Shown here: positions 8,792-17,661 of the stretch, piece by piece
Layout of the letters: each line of letters opens with the position of its first letter
Numbering within the stretch: position 1 is the stretch's first letter
Source of the DNA: Prevotella sp. UBA6447
GTDB lineage: Bacteria; Bacteroidota; Bacteroidia; Bacteroidales; Bacteroidaceae
Direction: 5' to 3'
NCBI GenBank assembly: GCA_002437115.1
Contig: DJOD01000037.1
Location: forward strand, 38,358-81,118
DNA: 42,761 nucleotides
Translations under genes and position numbers: made by a program
The notes under the pieces: generated by a model
The model's database searches: none
Told to the model about the DNA's origin: nothing
What the model saw: the letters and a program-made list of their open reading frames with translations, nothing else

Positions 8792-10237
8792 ATGAAACAC
8801 CGCTTATTCATTCTTTTCATTTTACAACTGTTCACATCGACAATCATCGCCGGCACACTGACCACCTACCCCGCTCCGGCTGGAGCACCACTCAACCGCG
8901 ACTTCTCGGTGCGAGTCCGCACCGAGGGAGGAGCCTGGCAGTCCGTAGACACCTACGCGTGGAACGTGGACCACACCAACAACGGGAAGCACCAAGTGGA
9001 GAAAACCTCTGTGGCCTACTTCGACTTCTCGGGCAAGGTAGATGTCGAAGTGACGTGGGACAAGGGCGAAGTCAAATCGGCCCGCGTCCGCCCATTGTCA
9101 AAAGGCATTGCCTCGACACTCCGCGGCAACACCGTCTGCTTCTCCATTGACCGTCCGCTCAATCTCTCGGTGGAGGTCAACGGTGACATCTACCACAACC
9201 TGCAACTCTTCGCCAACGCCGCCACGCCCATCTACAAGAACGCCCAGCAGGTGGCCAAAGCCTATGGCGTGAAGCGGAAAGACGTGCTGTTCTATGGCCC
9301 CGGCTATTACGACCTCGGACAGGATTCCGTCCGTGTAGGCAGCGGCCAAGTGCTCTATGTGGCAGGCGGCGCTTACATCAAGGGCTACGCCACGGTATGG
9401 CAGGCCACGGGCACCAAGGTCATCGGCCACGGCATCGTGACTCCCGAGCGCCAGCATGAGGGCATCATGGTCAGGTACTCGCGCGACGTGCTGGTCGACG
9501 GTCCCATCACCACCCAGATACCTGTGGGCGGCAGCGAGCGCGTCAGCGTGCGCAACGCCAAGGTCATCAGTTGGTACGGCTGGGGCGATGGCATGAATGT
9601 CTTTGCCAGCAACGATGTCAGCTACAACCATGTGTTTTGTCGCACCAGCGACGACTGCTCCACCATCTACTGCACGCGCAAGGGCTACCAAGGCGGCTGC
9701 CGCAACATCAGCGTGAAGGATGCCGTCTACTGGGCCGACGTGGCGCACCCCATCATGATTGGCCTCCACGGCGACATCGAGAAGCATGAGGTCATCGAGC
9801 AAGTGACCTACGAGGACATCGACATCCTGCAGCAGCGCGAGAAGCAACTCGACTACCAAGGCTGCATCGCCATCAACGACGGCGACAACATCACGGTGCG
9901 CGACATAACCTTCCGCGACATCCGCATCGACGACTTCGACGAGGGCATGCTGTTCAACTTCCGCGTGTGCTACAACCGCAAATACTGCCATGCTCCCGGT
10001 GGCGGCATCCGCAACATCACGCTTGAGAACATCAGCTACAACGGCACGCACGCCAACCTTTCGCTCATCACCGGCTACGACGAGAACCGCACCATCAGCG
10101 GCATCCACTTCAAGAACCTGCTCATCAACGGCCAGCATATCTACGACAAGATGCCCGGCAAGCCCGGCTGGTACAAGACAGCCGACTTTGCCCGTATGTT
10201 CATCGGCGAGCACGTGGACAACGTCACTTTCGAATAA
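8792..10237 (+). CDS. secreted beta-helix glycosidase (GH28-like)
   Basis: A 481-residue protein with a signal peptide (MKHRLFILFILQLFTSTIIAG), an N-terminal beta-sandwich of about 120 residues, then a right-handed parallel beta-helix with repeats such as NISVKDAVYW, NITVRDITFRDIRID and NITLENISYNG. Asp266 in WYGWGDGMN and the pair Asp287-Asp288 in TSDDCSTIY sit where polygalacturonases (GH28) carry their catalytic acids, and GLHGD resembles the SHG motif; the RIK motif is not obvious, so dextranase-like GH49 or an unclassified clan member is possible. Unlike its neighbour it has no sorting tail, so it may be periplasmic. It begins 3 nt after the lyase, giving a two-gene operon for sequential breakdown of one uronic-acid polymer (inference). 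Confidence 0.75.
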   Translation: MKHRLFILFILQLFTSTIIAGTLTTYPAPAGAPLNRDFSVRVRTEGGAWQSVDTYAWNVDHTNNGKHQVEKTSVAYFDFSGKVDVEVTWDKGEVKSARVRPLSKGIASTLRGNTVCFSIDRPLNLSVEVNGDIYHNLQLFANAATPIYKNAQQVAKAYGVKRKDVLFYGPGYYDLGQDSVRVGSGQVLYVAGGAYIKGYATVWQATGTKVIGHGIVTPERQHEGIMVRYSRDVLVDGPITTQIPVGGSERVSVRNAKVISWYGWGDGMNVFASNDVSYNHVFCRTSDDCSTIYCTRKGYQGGCRNISVKDAVYWADVAHPIMIGLHGDIEKHEVIEQVTYEDIDILQQREKQLDYQGCIAINDGDNITVRDITFRDIRIDDFDEGMLFNFRVCYNRKYCHAPGGGIRNITLENISYNGTHANLSLITGYDENRTISGIHFKNLLINGQHIYDKMPGKPGWYKTADFARMFIGEHVDNVTFE

Positions 10238-10249
10238 CCAAGCACAACA

Positions 10250-10303
10250 AACAGAAGAAGGGCCATTCCCGTCGCATGCGACGGGAATGGCCCTTCTTCT
10301 GTT
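10250..10303. terminator. 54-bp perfect palindrome, bidirectional terminator
   Basis: Positions 10250-10303 are a fully self-complementary palindrome of 27 bp per arm centred on GCATGC. The outer part (AACAGAAGAAGG) gives A-rich and T-rich flanks on both strands, so it can end transcription from both directions. It sits between the convergent beta-helix gene and endonuclease gene, 13 nt after the former stop codon. Confidence 0.85.
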
Positions 10304-10367
10304 GATGCCAACCAGCTTGCTGGCCAACTACCGTTTCACCCTTGAGACGCGCGTTGGCCGACAAGCG

Positions 10368-11894
10368 TCATTTCACGACAAACTTCTTGCCACCGCGAAT
10401 ATAGATTCCCGGCCGCGTAGGCTTGCCGACACGCACGCCTTGCAGTGTGTAGACTTCATGCGAGGATGCCTCGCACACGGCAGGGATGTCGATTCCGGTC
10501 TCCTTCTTCTGCTCCTCATAGAGGTAGGGCAAGGTGTTGCCGTCTTGCTTTCCGGCACCATAGTTGCCAAACGACCTGTGCTCGCTGCTGTACATGATGA
10601 CGTTGCCCGAGTCAGAAGCCTTGATGGTGTAGGTTCCGTCACTGTTGGCAGCAAACTCCCACACGTCGGCGTCGCTGAGCGACGTGGTGGGTGTGAACGA
10701 CGTGTAATCCCCGTCTTGGTAATAGTAGCGGCCTTGGCTGTCCTTCAGGTAGAAGCCTCCGTTGGCCTCCTCGAGGGTGTAGGCATCATTGTCGCTCGAA
10801 AGGGTGATTTTGCCATTCTCGTCCATCACGCCGTCGGTGTAGAGGTAGCCAAACGTCTTTCCGCTTGAGAGCGACACCGGCTTGGCAGCATAGAGCTTGT
10901 CGGCCGAGCTGGCCACGATGAGGTAGCGCTTGCCGGCCTCCACGGGTGCCTGCGCCAGTTTGGCGAAAACATAACTGCCCTCTACCACCGTCGTGTCGCC
11001 CGGCGTGGGTGGCTCCGGTGTGTAGGAGCCGTAGCGGCTGTCGTCGGAAGCGGTGCTGAGGGCGTTAGCGGGGTCGAAAGCCACGTCCACGCTATCGCCC
11101 CACACATATTCGCACAGGTAAGGGAAGTCAACAAAGAGGTTGCGGTTCTCCTGTATGCCATACACAGCATTGTTGCGCGCCACCTCCAGGCTGTCGGCCT
11201 TATCTTGGCCGCTCCAGGCGCGGTAGAGGTCTGTGGCCCATTGCAGCATGCCAGGGTAGCCCGAGGCGTCGGCCTGCATGGTCTTCAGACCCGTTCCCTT
11301 GAACGTGAGGTTCGAATAGGCCACTGCCATGTACATGTAACCGCGCGCAAAGTCACCCTTGAAGCGATCGCCCGGCTCCCAGGCCTTGCCGCTGACATGG
11401 GTGGCAGAGCCTATCTTGTCGTAGCCCTCCTCCTCAATCGTGGCGTTGGCCACCACATCCATGGGGTAGTTGCTCTTGTCGCCGTTTCCATCTGAAGGCG
11501 ACGGGTAGAGCTCAAACAGGTCCCTGTAGGCGTCGTTCTTGCTGCCGCCCCACCAGCTCTTGGGGAACGAATGCTCAATGTTCATGCCCGCCGGGGCAGT
11601 GCCCCTCTTGCCGAAATAGAACTTCTCGCCGCTGTAACGATTGATGACCTCGTTGGTCTTCGGGTCACGGTCTGTGACGTAGAAGCCCCACCATGTGCCT
11701 GCCGAGCCGCTTCCGTACGACAAGACTTTCTTTCCGCTGTTCATCAGCTGGTAAAGCGCCGTCTTCAGCTCGGCCTTCTTCTTGCCCTTGAGCGACGCGG
11801 CGTAGGAAGACAGTTGCTGGCGCGTGATGGCACCAGCCGTCCCTGCGGTCCCCAAAAGAAGAGCAAAGAGCCATAAAGCGTAATGTCTTTTCAT
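10368..11894 (-). CDS. secreted endonuclease I family nuclease with sorting tail
   Basis: A 508-residue exported nuclease. A signal peptide (MKRHYALWLFALLLG..AGA) leads into an EndA/endonuclease I domain at about residues 25-265; NIEHSFPKSWWGG (His108) is the beta-beta-alpha-metal active site, followed by LFELYPSPSDGNGDKSNYP as in the family. Typical EndA proteins are about 230-280 residues; here about 200 extra residues carry beta-rich repeats (YLIVASSADKLYAAKP, YTLEEANGGFYLKDSQ) and the tail YTLQGVRVG..GIYIRGGKKFVVK, a type IX-like sorting signal. Likely role is extracellular DNA degradation for nucleotide or phosphate scavenging. It follows thyX by 66 nt on the same strand, separated by a hairpin. 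Confidence 0.88.
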   Translation of the reverse strand: MKRHYALWLFALLLGTAGTAGAITRQQLSSYAASLKGKKKAELKTALYQLMNSGKKVLSYGSGSAGTWWGFYVTDRDPKTNEVINRYSGEKFYFGKRGTAPAGMNIEHSFPKSWWGGSKNDAYRDLFELYPSPSDGNGDKSNYPMDVVANATIEEEGYDKIGSATHVSGKAWEPGDRFKGDFARGYMYMAVAYSNLTFKGTGLKTMQADASGYPGMLQWATDLYRAWSGQDKADSLEVARNNAVYGIQENRNLFVDFPYLCEYVWGDSVDVAFDPANALSTASDDSRYGSYTPEPPTPGDTTVVEGSYVFAKLAQAPVEAGKRYLIVASSADKLYAAKPVSLSSGKTFGYLYTDGVMDENGKITLSSDNDAYTLEEANGGFYLKDSQGRYYYQDGDYTSFTPTTSLSDADVWEFAANSDGTYTIKASDSGNVIMYSSEHRSFGNYGAGKQDGNTLPYLYEEQKKETGIDIPAVCEASSHEVYTLQGVRVGKPTRPGIYIRGGKKFVVK

Positions 11895-11936
11895 GTTGCA
11901 AAAAATCTTATGTGATTATATGTTGCTTGCTTTCCT

Positions 11937-11960
11937 GCGACAAGCCACCTTGGCTGTCGC
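11937..11960 (-). terminator. stem-loop directly after thyX
   Basis: On either strand GCGACA + GCC pair with GGC + TGTCGC around a 5-nt loop, with one bulged base. It begins immediately after the thyX stop codon. There is no T-run behind it, so it may only partly stop transcription and let some read-through reach the endonuclease gene. Confidence 0.45.
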
Positions 11961-12890
11961 TTACCTGTCAGCTTCTATCCACCCCTCTTCGACAAAACGC
12001 TCATAAAGAGGTTGGGCCAAGGCCTTGGCGTCGGGATGCGGAGCTCCCGTCGTGCCCAAAGCCCTGAGGTCGAAGAAGTGGCGCCAGTCGGCAACAAACG
12101 CCGTGTGCACCAGTTCGGTGTTGGTGTCGAGCGGCAACACCACGCGCGCCTCTTGCGGCTTGCGCCCTGCTGCCACGAGGTTCATGTAGGCCCTCTCGGC
12201 GGCCGCGTTGGCAAACACCCAGTTTTCCATGTCGGTGGCCTCGCCTGTGGCCACCTTGCGCGCCAGTTCCACGAGGTCGGCTCCCGTGATGTCAATGTCG
12301 CCTTCCGCGACGCTCTCTGTCAGGCTTCCTTGTGGCAGCGCGCCGACAAACTGCGGCAGGTTGACGGCAATCTCATTGCCGAACTTGGCCTTCGAGTAGT
12401 TGCAATAACGGGTCGACTGCTCTGCCATCGAGTCGGCTCGATGCCGGTTGAATTCGCGCGTAATGGCTATCTGCGTGGTGAAATGCACGGTGACGCGGCG
12501 CTCATGGTGCTCCGTGAGTTCACAGAACAGCCGCAGGTCATCCATCCATCCGTTCTCGGCCAGCACCCTCAGGTTGGTGGTGATGTAGGCCATGCCGCCA
12601 TGCACATGGGTCACCGAGAACTTGTTGGCGCGATACCTGTCATAGGCGCTGCCCATGGTTGCGCTTTCGTTGCCCGTCGCCATGTCAACCTGCAAGTACA
12701 CCGTGCCATGCTCCAGCATGGCCAAGTGGCGGTTTTTCAGCATGCGCTCCACGAAGGGGCGCGCCGAATCGGGAGTGCAGTGGTCTTCGCTTTTGTAACA
12801 TACGCGTCCCACGCGCTCTATCTGGCGGTACATGCCGTCGAGGCCTGGGGCTTGCGGCCATATCTCAAATTGAGGTTGTATGATTTTCAT
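11961..12890 (-). CDS. thyX: flavin-dependent thymidylate synthase
   Basis: ThyX makes dTMP from dUMP using methylene-tetrahydrofolate and reduced FAD. The signature RHRxxSxxxxSxR is intact as RHRADSMAEQSTR (Arg149, His150, Arg151, Ser154, Ser159), preceded by FTTQIAITREFN as in the family. The chosen start at 12890 (MKIIQPQFEIWP) gives 309 residues, longer than the usual 220-260; an upstream ATG at 12941 overlaps the promoter and is unlikely. An exact Bacteroidetes promoter lies 22 nt upstream. Whether thyA also exists elsewhere cannot be seen. Confidence 0.93.
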   Translation of the reverse strand: MKIIQPQFEIWPQAPGLDGMYRQIERVGRVCYKSEDHCTPDSARPFVERMLKNRHLAMLEHGTVYLQVDMATGNESATMGSAYDRYRANKFSVTHVHGGMAYITTNLRVLAENGWMDDLRLFCELTEHHERRVTVHFTTQIAITREFNRHRADSMAEQSTRYCNYSKAKFGNEIAVNLPQFVGALPQGSLTESVAEGDIDITGADLVELARKVATGEATDMENWVFANAAAERAYMNLVAAGRKPQEARVVLPLDTNTELVHTAFVADWRHFFDLRALGTTGAPHPDAKALAQPLYERFVEEGWIEADR

Positions 12891-12911
12891 TGTCTGTCTT
12901 TTTAAGTTTTG

Positions 12912-12942
12912 CAAAGGTAGCGCAAACGTGCGGATTGGCAAA
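12912..12942 (-). promoter_or_regulatory. promoter for thyX
   Basis: On the minus strand TACCTTTG (12912-12919) is an exact -7 match with TTTG (12939-12942) as -33 and a 19-nt spacer. The leader would be about 15 nt, which supports the 12890 start. Confidence 0.7.
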
Positions 12943-13484
12943 GGAAAAGAAGTTGTTTTCCCTGTTTTGTCGCCAAAATGTAGTATGGAGCAAGTGTCGC
13001 GCCTTAGTCAACACAAACACAGCTTGTCAAGAAAGTTCTGAAAAATCAGGTATCTCTACCCTTGCGAAATAGAGAAACAAACTGTAGTTTTCAACTGCCC
13101 ACTGAAAGCAAAAACACCGACCACAGATTGTCGTGGAGCATTTTCGCTTATCATCAGATAGCTATCAACACTCGATTTGGCCTTTATCGTCAAGCAGGTT
13201 GGCTCCTCTCGTCCGTAGATTAGATACCTATCGTGGATTGATTGGGCACATATTGTGACACAAAGTATCCCAGGACCGGCATTGTCTCATTTGTAAATTT
13301 CGCAACCTGTTAACAATCAGGCAATTGTAAAACATATCCAAATTTGGCTCATTTGCGTCCAACGGGGACTCCGTTGGCAAACGCGCGCGTTTTCAGAAGA
13401 CATTTGTCGTGTGTTTTCACCATCCTCGAGCCTGCTTCCTCCTGTCTGGAACGAGGAGCCCATACGTTTTCTGCCTTCGTTTTT
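12943..13484. other. intergenic region with no recognisable gene
   Basis: About 540 bp between the thyX promoter and the Fur-gene promoter. No frame has gene-like codon use and I see no RNA-gene signature. Small symmetric elements are present: a 10-bp palindrome GATAGCTATC near 13157-13166 and a hairpin CCAACGG-ggact-CCGTTGG at 13359-13377. Their role is unknown. Confidence 0.6.
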
Positions 13485-13516
13485 TTTGCCCATTCCGACA
13501 GATATGCTTACCTTTG
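13485..13516 (+). promoter_or_regulatory. promoter for the Fur-family gene and mutY
   Basis: TTTG at 13485-13488 and TACCTTTG at 13509-13516 are separated by 20 nt, matching -33 and -7. Transcription would begin near 13522, which excludes the long N-terminal extension of the open frame that starts at 13344. Confidence 0.7.
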
Positions 13517-13613
13517 CGGCACGACGAATGTCACGCCACAGCATGCAGCCCACTGTCCTCATGGCCGGCAGCCGCTCATGTCTCTCCTGGCAACAATGAG
13601 ACTATTCTATGAT

Positions 13614-14039
13614 ATGGACGAAACAACCTGTGTAAAACTGTTAGAACGCCATGGCATTAAGCCCACGGCCAACCGCATCGTGGTGGTGAAGGCCCTGGCA
13701 GCCGACGAGCACCCCGCCTCGCTCTCGGAGCTGGAGGAACGCATCGTCACCATCGACAAGAGTGGCGTGTTCCGCACCTTGGTCATCTTCCGTGAGCACC
13801 ACCTGGTGCATCAGCTTGAGGATGGCAACGGCGGCGTGAAATATGAGCTCTGCCTAAGCCATGGCGACAGCGATGACGACGACGACATGCACGTTCACTT
13901 CTTCTGCGAGCGTTGCCACCGCACCTTCTGCTTCCACGGAACACCCATCCCACCTGTGGGCCTGCCAAACGGATACGAGCCCCACACGGCAAACTACATG
14001 ATCAAGGGCATCTGCCCGCAATGTGCCAAGGGCCGATGA
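13614..14039 (+). CDS. Fur-family metal-dependent transcriptional repressor
   Basis: A 141-residue cytoplasmic repressor. The N-terminal winged helix (LLERHGIKPTANRIVVVKAL, then HPASLSELEERI and SGVFRTLVIFREHHLVHQLE) and the C-terminal dimerisation part (MHVHFFCERCHRTFC, ending GICPQCAKGR) match Fur/Zur/PerR proteins. Two CxxC pairs form a structural zinc site, and the acidic run DSDDDDDMHVH lies beside the regulatory-metal ligands. The frame is open from 13344, but the promoter at 13485-13516 puts the start downstream; ATGs at 13578, 13596 and 13614 are candidates, and 13614 fits family length best. It overlaps mutY by 4 bases (ATGATG), so the two are translationally coupled. Which metal it senses is not decidable. 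Confidence 0.85.
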   Translation: MDETTCVKLLERHGIKPTANRIVVVKALAADEHPASLSELEERIVTIDKSGVFRTLVIFREHHLVHQLEDGNGGVKYELCLSHGDSDDDDDMHVHFFCERCHRTFCFHGTPIPPVGLPNGYEPHTANYMIKGICPQCAKGR

Positions 14040-15091
14040 TGGACGCACCGTCATTCCTTGGCAAACTGGTAGCCTGGTATCGCGGCCAAGGGCGCGACCT
14101 GCCATGGCGCCACACCCGCGACCCTTATGCCATCTGGCTCAGCGAAGTAATCCTGCAGCAGACCCGGGTCGCCCAGGGGCAAGCCTACTGGGAGCGGTTC
14201 ATGCGCCGTTTCCCCACCGTGGACGACCTGGCCAAAGCCTCCGAAGACGAGGTGCTGAAGCTGTGGCAAGGGCTCGGCTACTACTCGCGCGCACGCAACT
14301 TGCACGCAGCGGCTCGGCAGATTGTGGACCTGGGGCACTTCCCCGACACGCTGCCCGCCATCAGGCAGCTAAAAGGCGTTGGCGACTACACGGCCTCAGC
14401 CATTGCCGCCTTTGCCTTCAACAAGCCCGCCGTGGCCATTGACGGCAACGCCTACCGAGTCTTCGCACGGCTGCTCGGCATCGCCACGCCCATCAACAGC
14501 ACCGAGGGGAAACGCGAGTTCAGGCTGGCTGGCGAGCGACTCTTTGGCCTGGCAGCTGATGAGGATGGGGAAAAGGCGTTGGCTGCCGTGAGAAACGCCC
14601 CATGGCGTGAAGCCAACTCGGCCCTCATGGACCTTGGCGCCACACTGTGCGTGCCCCTTTCGCCAGCGTGTGGCGATTGTCCCTTTTTCGACGACTGCGT
14701 GGCCCGCCAGGAGGGAATTGCCGCACAGCTGCCCGTGAAACAGAAGACCGTCAAGAGCCAAACACGACACATGGCCTTCGTTTGGACGCGGTGCCTGGGC
14801 ATGGTGGCCTTGCGCCGACGGGGCGAGGGCGACATCTGGCAGGGACTGTGGGAGCCACCACGATATGAGGGCACCCCACTACCGCCCCTCGGCGGACGGC
14901 TGACGATGCTACGCCAAGGGGTGCGCCATGTGCTCACCCATCGCATCATCGTGGCCGACTTCTACCTCCTTGAGACCGACAGCCACCCACTGTTGCCAGG
15001 CGACGACTACGTGTGGGTGAACGAAAACGACATCGGGCTCTACGCCGTTCCACGACTGGTGGAGAAGCTGCTCGACCTGGTCAAGGCGTAA
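14036..15091 (+). CDS. mutY: A/G-specific adenine glycosylase
   Basis: MutY removes adenine mispaired with 8-oxoguanine. The 351-residue protein has the HhH-GPD fold: EVILQQTRVAQG carries the catalytic Glu, the hairpin LKGVGDYTASAIAAFAF is followed by IDGNAYRVFARLLG with the essential Asp, and a [4Fe-4S] ligand set C-x6-C-x2-C-x5-C is intact in CVPLSPACGDCPFFDDC. The C-terminal third (RRRGEGDIWQGLWEPP) is the NUDIX-like 8-oxoG recognition domain. Position 120-equivalent is Tyr in VGDYTAS, as in MutY-type rather than EndoIII-type enzymes that have Lys. The start at 14036 overlaps the Fur-gene stop; pairing a metal/redox regulator with oxidative-damage repair fits (inference). Confidence 0.95.
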   Translation: MMDAPSFLGKLVAWYRGQGRDLPWRHTRDPYAIWLSEVILQQTRVAQGQAYWERFMRRFPTVDDLAKASEDEVLKLWQGLGYYSRARNLHAAARQIVDLGHFPDTLPAIRQLKGVGDYTASAIAAFAFNKPAVAIDGNAYRVFARLLGIATPINSTEGKREFRLAGERLFGLAADEDGEKALAAVRNAPWREANSALMDLGATLCVPLSPACGDCPFFDDCVARQEGIAAQLPVKQKTVKSQTRHMAFVWTRCLGMVALRRRGEGDIWQGLWEPPRYEGTPLPPLGGRLTMLRQGVRHVLTHRIIVADFYLLETDSHPLLPGDDYVWVNENDIGLYAVPRLVEKLLDLVKA

Positions 15092-15139
15092 ATAAGCGTT
15101 TTTAGGAACACGAATGGTGCATTACTGAATAATAATTTG

Positions 15140-15147
15140 TAATTTTG
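15140..15147 (+). promoter_or_regulatory. -7 element for metG
   Basis: TAATTTTG is an exact -7 match 33 nt before the metG start. No good -33 TTTG is seen at the expected distance, so the promoter is tentative. Confidence 0.45.
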
Positions 15148-15179
15148 CACCATATTTATACGAAATCAACAACAAACAG

Positions 15180-17252
15180 ATGGAAAAGAAATTCAAGCGT
15201 ACCACTGTCACTGCCGCACTGCCTTATGCCAACGGCGGTGTTCACATCGGCCACCTGGCCGGTGTATATGTGCCATCAGACATCTACGTGCGGTACCTCC
15301 GCCTGAAAAAGGAAGACGTCATCTTCATCGGAGGGTCGGATGAGCACGGCGTGCCCATCACCATCAGGGCCAAGAAAGAGGGCATCACGCCGCAAGACGT
15401 GTGCGACCGCTACCACAAAATCATCAAAGACTCGTTCAAGGAGTTTGGCATCTCATTCGACATCTACAGCCGCACCACCTCGAAGGTGCACAACCAGTTT
15501 GCCTCCGATTTCTTCAGCAAGCTATACAAGGACGGCAAGCTCGTGGAGAAGGAGACCGAGCAATACTACGACCCTGAGGCACACCAGTTCCTCGCCGACC
15601 GTTACATCATGGGCACCTGTCCTCACTGTGGGAACCCAAACGCCTATGGCGACCAGTGTGAGAAGTGCGGAAGCGACCTCTCGCCCATGGAACTCATAGA
15701 CCCGCATTCCACCATAAGCGGAGCCAAACCCGAGGTGCGCAAGACCAAGAACTGGTACTTGCCGCTCAACAACTACCAAGACTGGCTGAAGCAATGGATA
15801 CTCGAAGAGCACAAGGAATGGCGTCCCAACGTGTACGGGCAGTGCAAGTCGTGGCTCGACATGGACCTGCAGCCACGTGCCATGACACGCGACCTCGACT
15901 GGGGCATACCAGTTCCCGTCAAGGGGGCAGAGGGCAAGGTACTCTACGTGTGGTTCGACGCGCCCATCGGCTACATCAGCAACACCAAGGAGCTCTGCGA
16001 CGCAGAGCCCGAGCGATGGGGCTCCTGGGAGAAGTGGTGGAAAGACCCTGAGACACGCCTCGTCCACTTCATCGGAAAGGACAACATCGTGTTCCACTGC
16101 CTCATCTTCCCCACCATGCTCAAGGCACACGGCGGATACATACTGCCCGACAACGTGCCCGCAAACGAATTCCTCAACTTGGAGAACGACAAAATATCCA
16201 CATCGCGCAACTGGGCAGTGTGGCTCGACGAGTATCTCAAGGATTTCCCAGGAAAGCAAGACGTGCTGCGCTACGTGCTCACGGCCAACGCACCTGAGAC
16301 CAAGGACAACAACTTCACTTGGCGTGACTTCCAGGAACGCAACAACTCGGAGCTTGTGGCCATCTATGGCAACTTCGTGAACCGCGCCTTGCAGCTCACC
16401 AAGAAATACTGGAACGGCGTGGTGCCCGAGTGTGGGGAACTGCAGGAGGCGGACCAGCGCGCCGTCAACGAGTTCAAGGACGTGAAAGAGAAGGTGGAGC
16501 AATATCTCGACAACTTCAAATTCCGCGAGGCACAGAAAGAGGCCATGAACCTGGCGCGCATCGGCAACAAGTATATCACCGAATGTGAGCCATGGAAGGT
16601 ATGGAAGACCGACCCCAAGCGGGTGGAGACCATCCTTTACATCTCGCTGCAGCTCGTGGCCAACCTGGCCATCGCCTTTGAGCCGTTCTTGCCCTTCTCG
16701 AGCAAGAGCTTGCGCGAGATGATTGGCATGGACGAGTTCGACTGGGCTCAGCTGGGTCGCACCGACCTGCTCAAGCCCGGACACCAGCTGGCCGAGCCAC
16801 AACTGCTCTTCCAGAAAATAGAGGACGAGGAGATACAAAAACAGCTCGACAAGCTGGCTGCCACCAAGGAAGCCAACGAGAAAGCACAGGCGGCCAAAGA
16901 CTACAAGGCTGAGCCAGTGAAGCCCAACGTGCCTTTCGAGGAGTGGGAGAAGCTCGACATACGTGTAGGCCACATCAAAGACTGCCAGAAGGTCAAGAAG
17001 TCGAACAAACTGCTGCAATTCACCATCGACGACGGCACGGGCAACGACCGAACCATCCTCTCGGGCATCGCCAAGAGTTACAACCCTGCCGACCTCATCG
17101 GAAAGGACGTGCTCTTCGTTGCCAACTTCGCTCCGCGCAAGATGATGGGCATCGAGAGCCAAGGAATGATTCTATCGGCGGTCAACTACGACGGCTCGCT
17201 CCATGTGACCACAACGTTGGAACAGGTAAAGCCAGGCAGCCAAGTGGGATGA
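15180..17252 (+). CDS. metG: methionyl-tRNA synthetase
   Basis: MetG charges tRNA-Met in the cytoplasm. The 690-residue protein has the class I HIGH motif at residues 22-25 (GGVHIGHLAG), a zinc knuckle CPHCGNPNAYGDQCEKC at about 144-160, GKDNIVFHCLIFPTML in the Rossmann core, and the second signature as KISTS at 338-342 in place of KMSKS. I regard KISTS as a normal Bacteroidetes variant. After the anticodon-binding helices, the last about 110 residues (WEKLDIRVGHIKDCQKV to GMILSA) form an EMAP-II-like tRNA-binding domain as in the longer, dimeric MetG form. It is a single-gene unit closed by a strong terminator. Confidence 0.97.
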   Translation: MEKKFKRTTVTAALPYANGGVHIGHLAGVYVPSDIYVRYLRLKKEDVIFIGGSDEHGVPITIRAKKEGITPQDVCDRYHKIIKDSFKEFGISFDIYSRTTSKVHNQFASDFFSKLYKDGKLVEKETEQYYDPEAHQFLADRYIMGTCPHCGNPNAYGDQCEKCGSDLSPMELIDPHSTISGAKPEVRKTKNWYLPLNNYQDWLKQWILEEHKEWRPNVYGQCKSWLDMDLQPRAMTRDLDWGIPVPVKGAEGKVLYVWFDAPIGYISNTKELCDAEPERWGSWEKWWKDPETRLVHFIGKDNIVFHCLIFPTMLKAHGGYILPDNVPANEFLNLENDKISTSRNWAVWLDEYLKDFPGKQDVLRYVLTANAPETKDNNFTWRDFQERNNSELVAIYGNFVNRALQLTKKYWNGVVPECGELQEADQRAVNEFKDVKEKVEQYLDNFKFREAQKEAMNLARIGNKYITECEPWKVWKTDPKRVETILYISLQLVANLAIAFEPFLPFSSKSLREMIGMDEFDWAQLGRTDLLKPGHQLAEPQLLFQKIEDEEIQKQLDKLAATKEANEKAQAAKDYKAEPVKPNVPFEEWEKLDIRVGHIKDCQKVKKSNKLLQFTIDDGTGNDRTILSGIAKSYNPADLIGKDVLFVANFAPRKMMGIESQGMILSAVNYDGSLHVTTTLEQVKPGSQVG

Positions 17253-17295
17253 CACAGACATGACGTCGGCTCCAAGCCGAACATGACACCATAAG

Positions 17296-17340
17296 GCAGC
17301 CCCGCTGGCAGGACTTGTGTCCTTACCAGCGGGGCTGTCG
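17296..17340 (+). terminator. terminator after metG
   Basis: CAGCCCCGCTGG (17298-17309) pairs perfectly with CCAGCGGGGCTG (17327-17338), extended by two outer pairs, and a small inner stem AGGAC/GTCCT tops it. It lies 43 nt past the metG stop. There is no long T-run. Confidence 0.65.
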
Positions 17341-17534
17341 CGTTGGCAGACGTGCGAACACGCCGTACTCCATGAAAGAGAGAGGAAATAAGGAACCACG
17401 GAGAGGAAGACGCAAGCTACTACTACAGCAACAACTGAAGGCCCTCTGCATCGGAGGCTATCAGCATAAGCACCGTAGCGCACGTGTTTTAAGGATATGC
17501 TTTTGAAGAATGCGAAAGAGGCAACCTCTTCGCT
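17341..17534. other. spacer between metG terminator and tRNA-Val
   Basis: No gene is recognisable in either strand. A short hairpin at 17513-17532 (CGAA-AGAGG/CCTC-TTCG type, 3-nt loop) lies just past the tRNA 3' end on the minus strand and may end the tRNA transcript. Confidence 0.4.
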
Positions 17535-17610
17535 GTGTCGACACTTGGATTCGAACCAAGGACCCCCACCATGTCAAGGTGATACTCTAACCAACTGAGC
17601 TATGCCGACA
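17535..17610 (-). tRNA. tRNA-Val (anticodon GAC)
   Basis: Read on the minus strand the cloverleaf is complete. The acceptor stem is TGTCGGC with GTCGACA (one G-U). The D-arm is GCTCAGTTGGTTAGAGT, and the anticodon stem CACC/GGTG has loop TTGACAT (anticodon GAC, reading GUC). The T-arm is CTTGG-TTCGAAT-CCAAG. No CCA is encoded, which is common in this phylum. A promoter lies 52-83 nt upstream. Confidence 0.93.
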
Positions 17611-17661
17611 GGTCATGAAAAAACGCCTAAGCGGCCTAACGGCCTTTCACTTAATCGGATG

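Noticed and set aside
9098..10327. A 409-residue minus-strand frame opposite the beta-helix enzyme
   Set aside because: Antisense shadow that runs through the palindromic terminator.
15522..17162. A 546-residue open frame opposite metG
   Set aside because: Shadow of metG; no motifs and no promoter.
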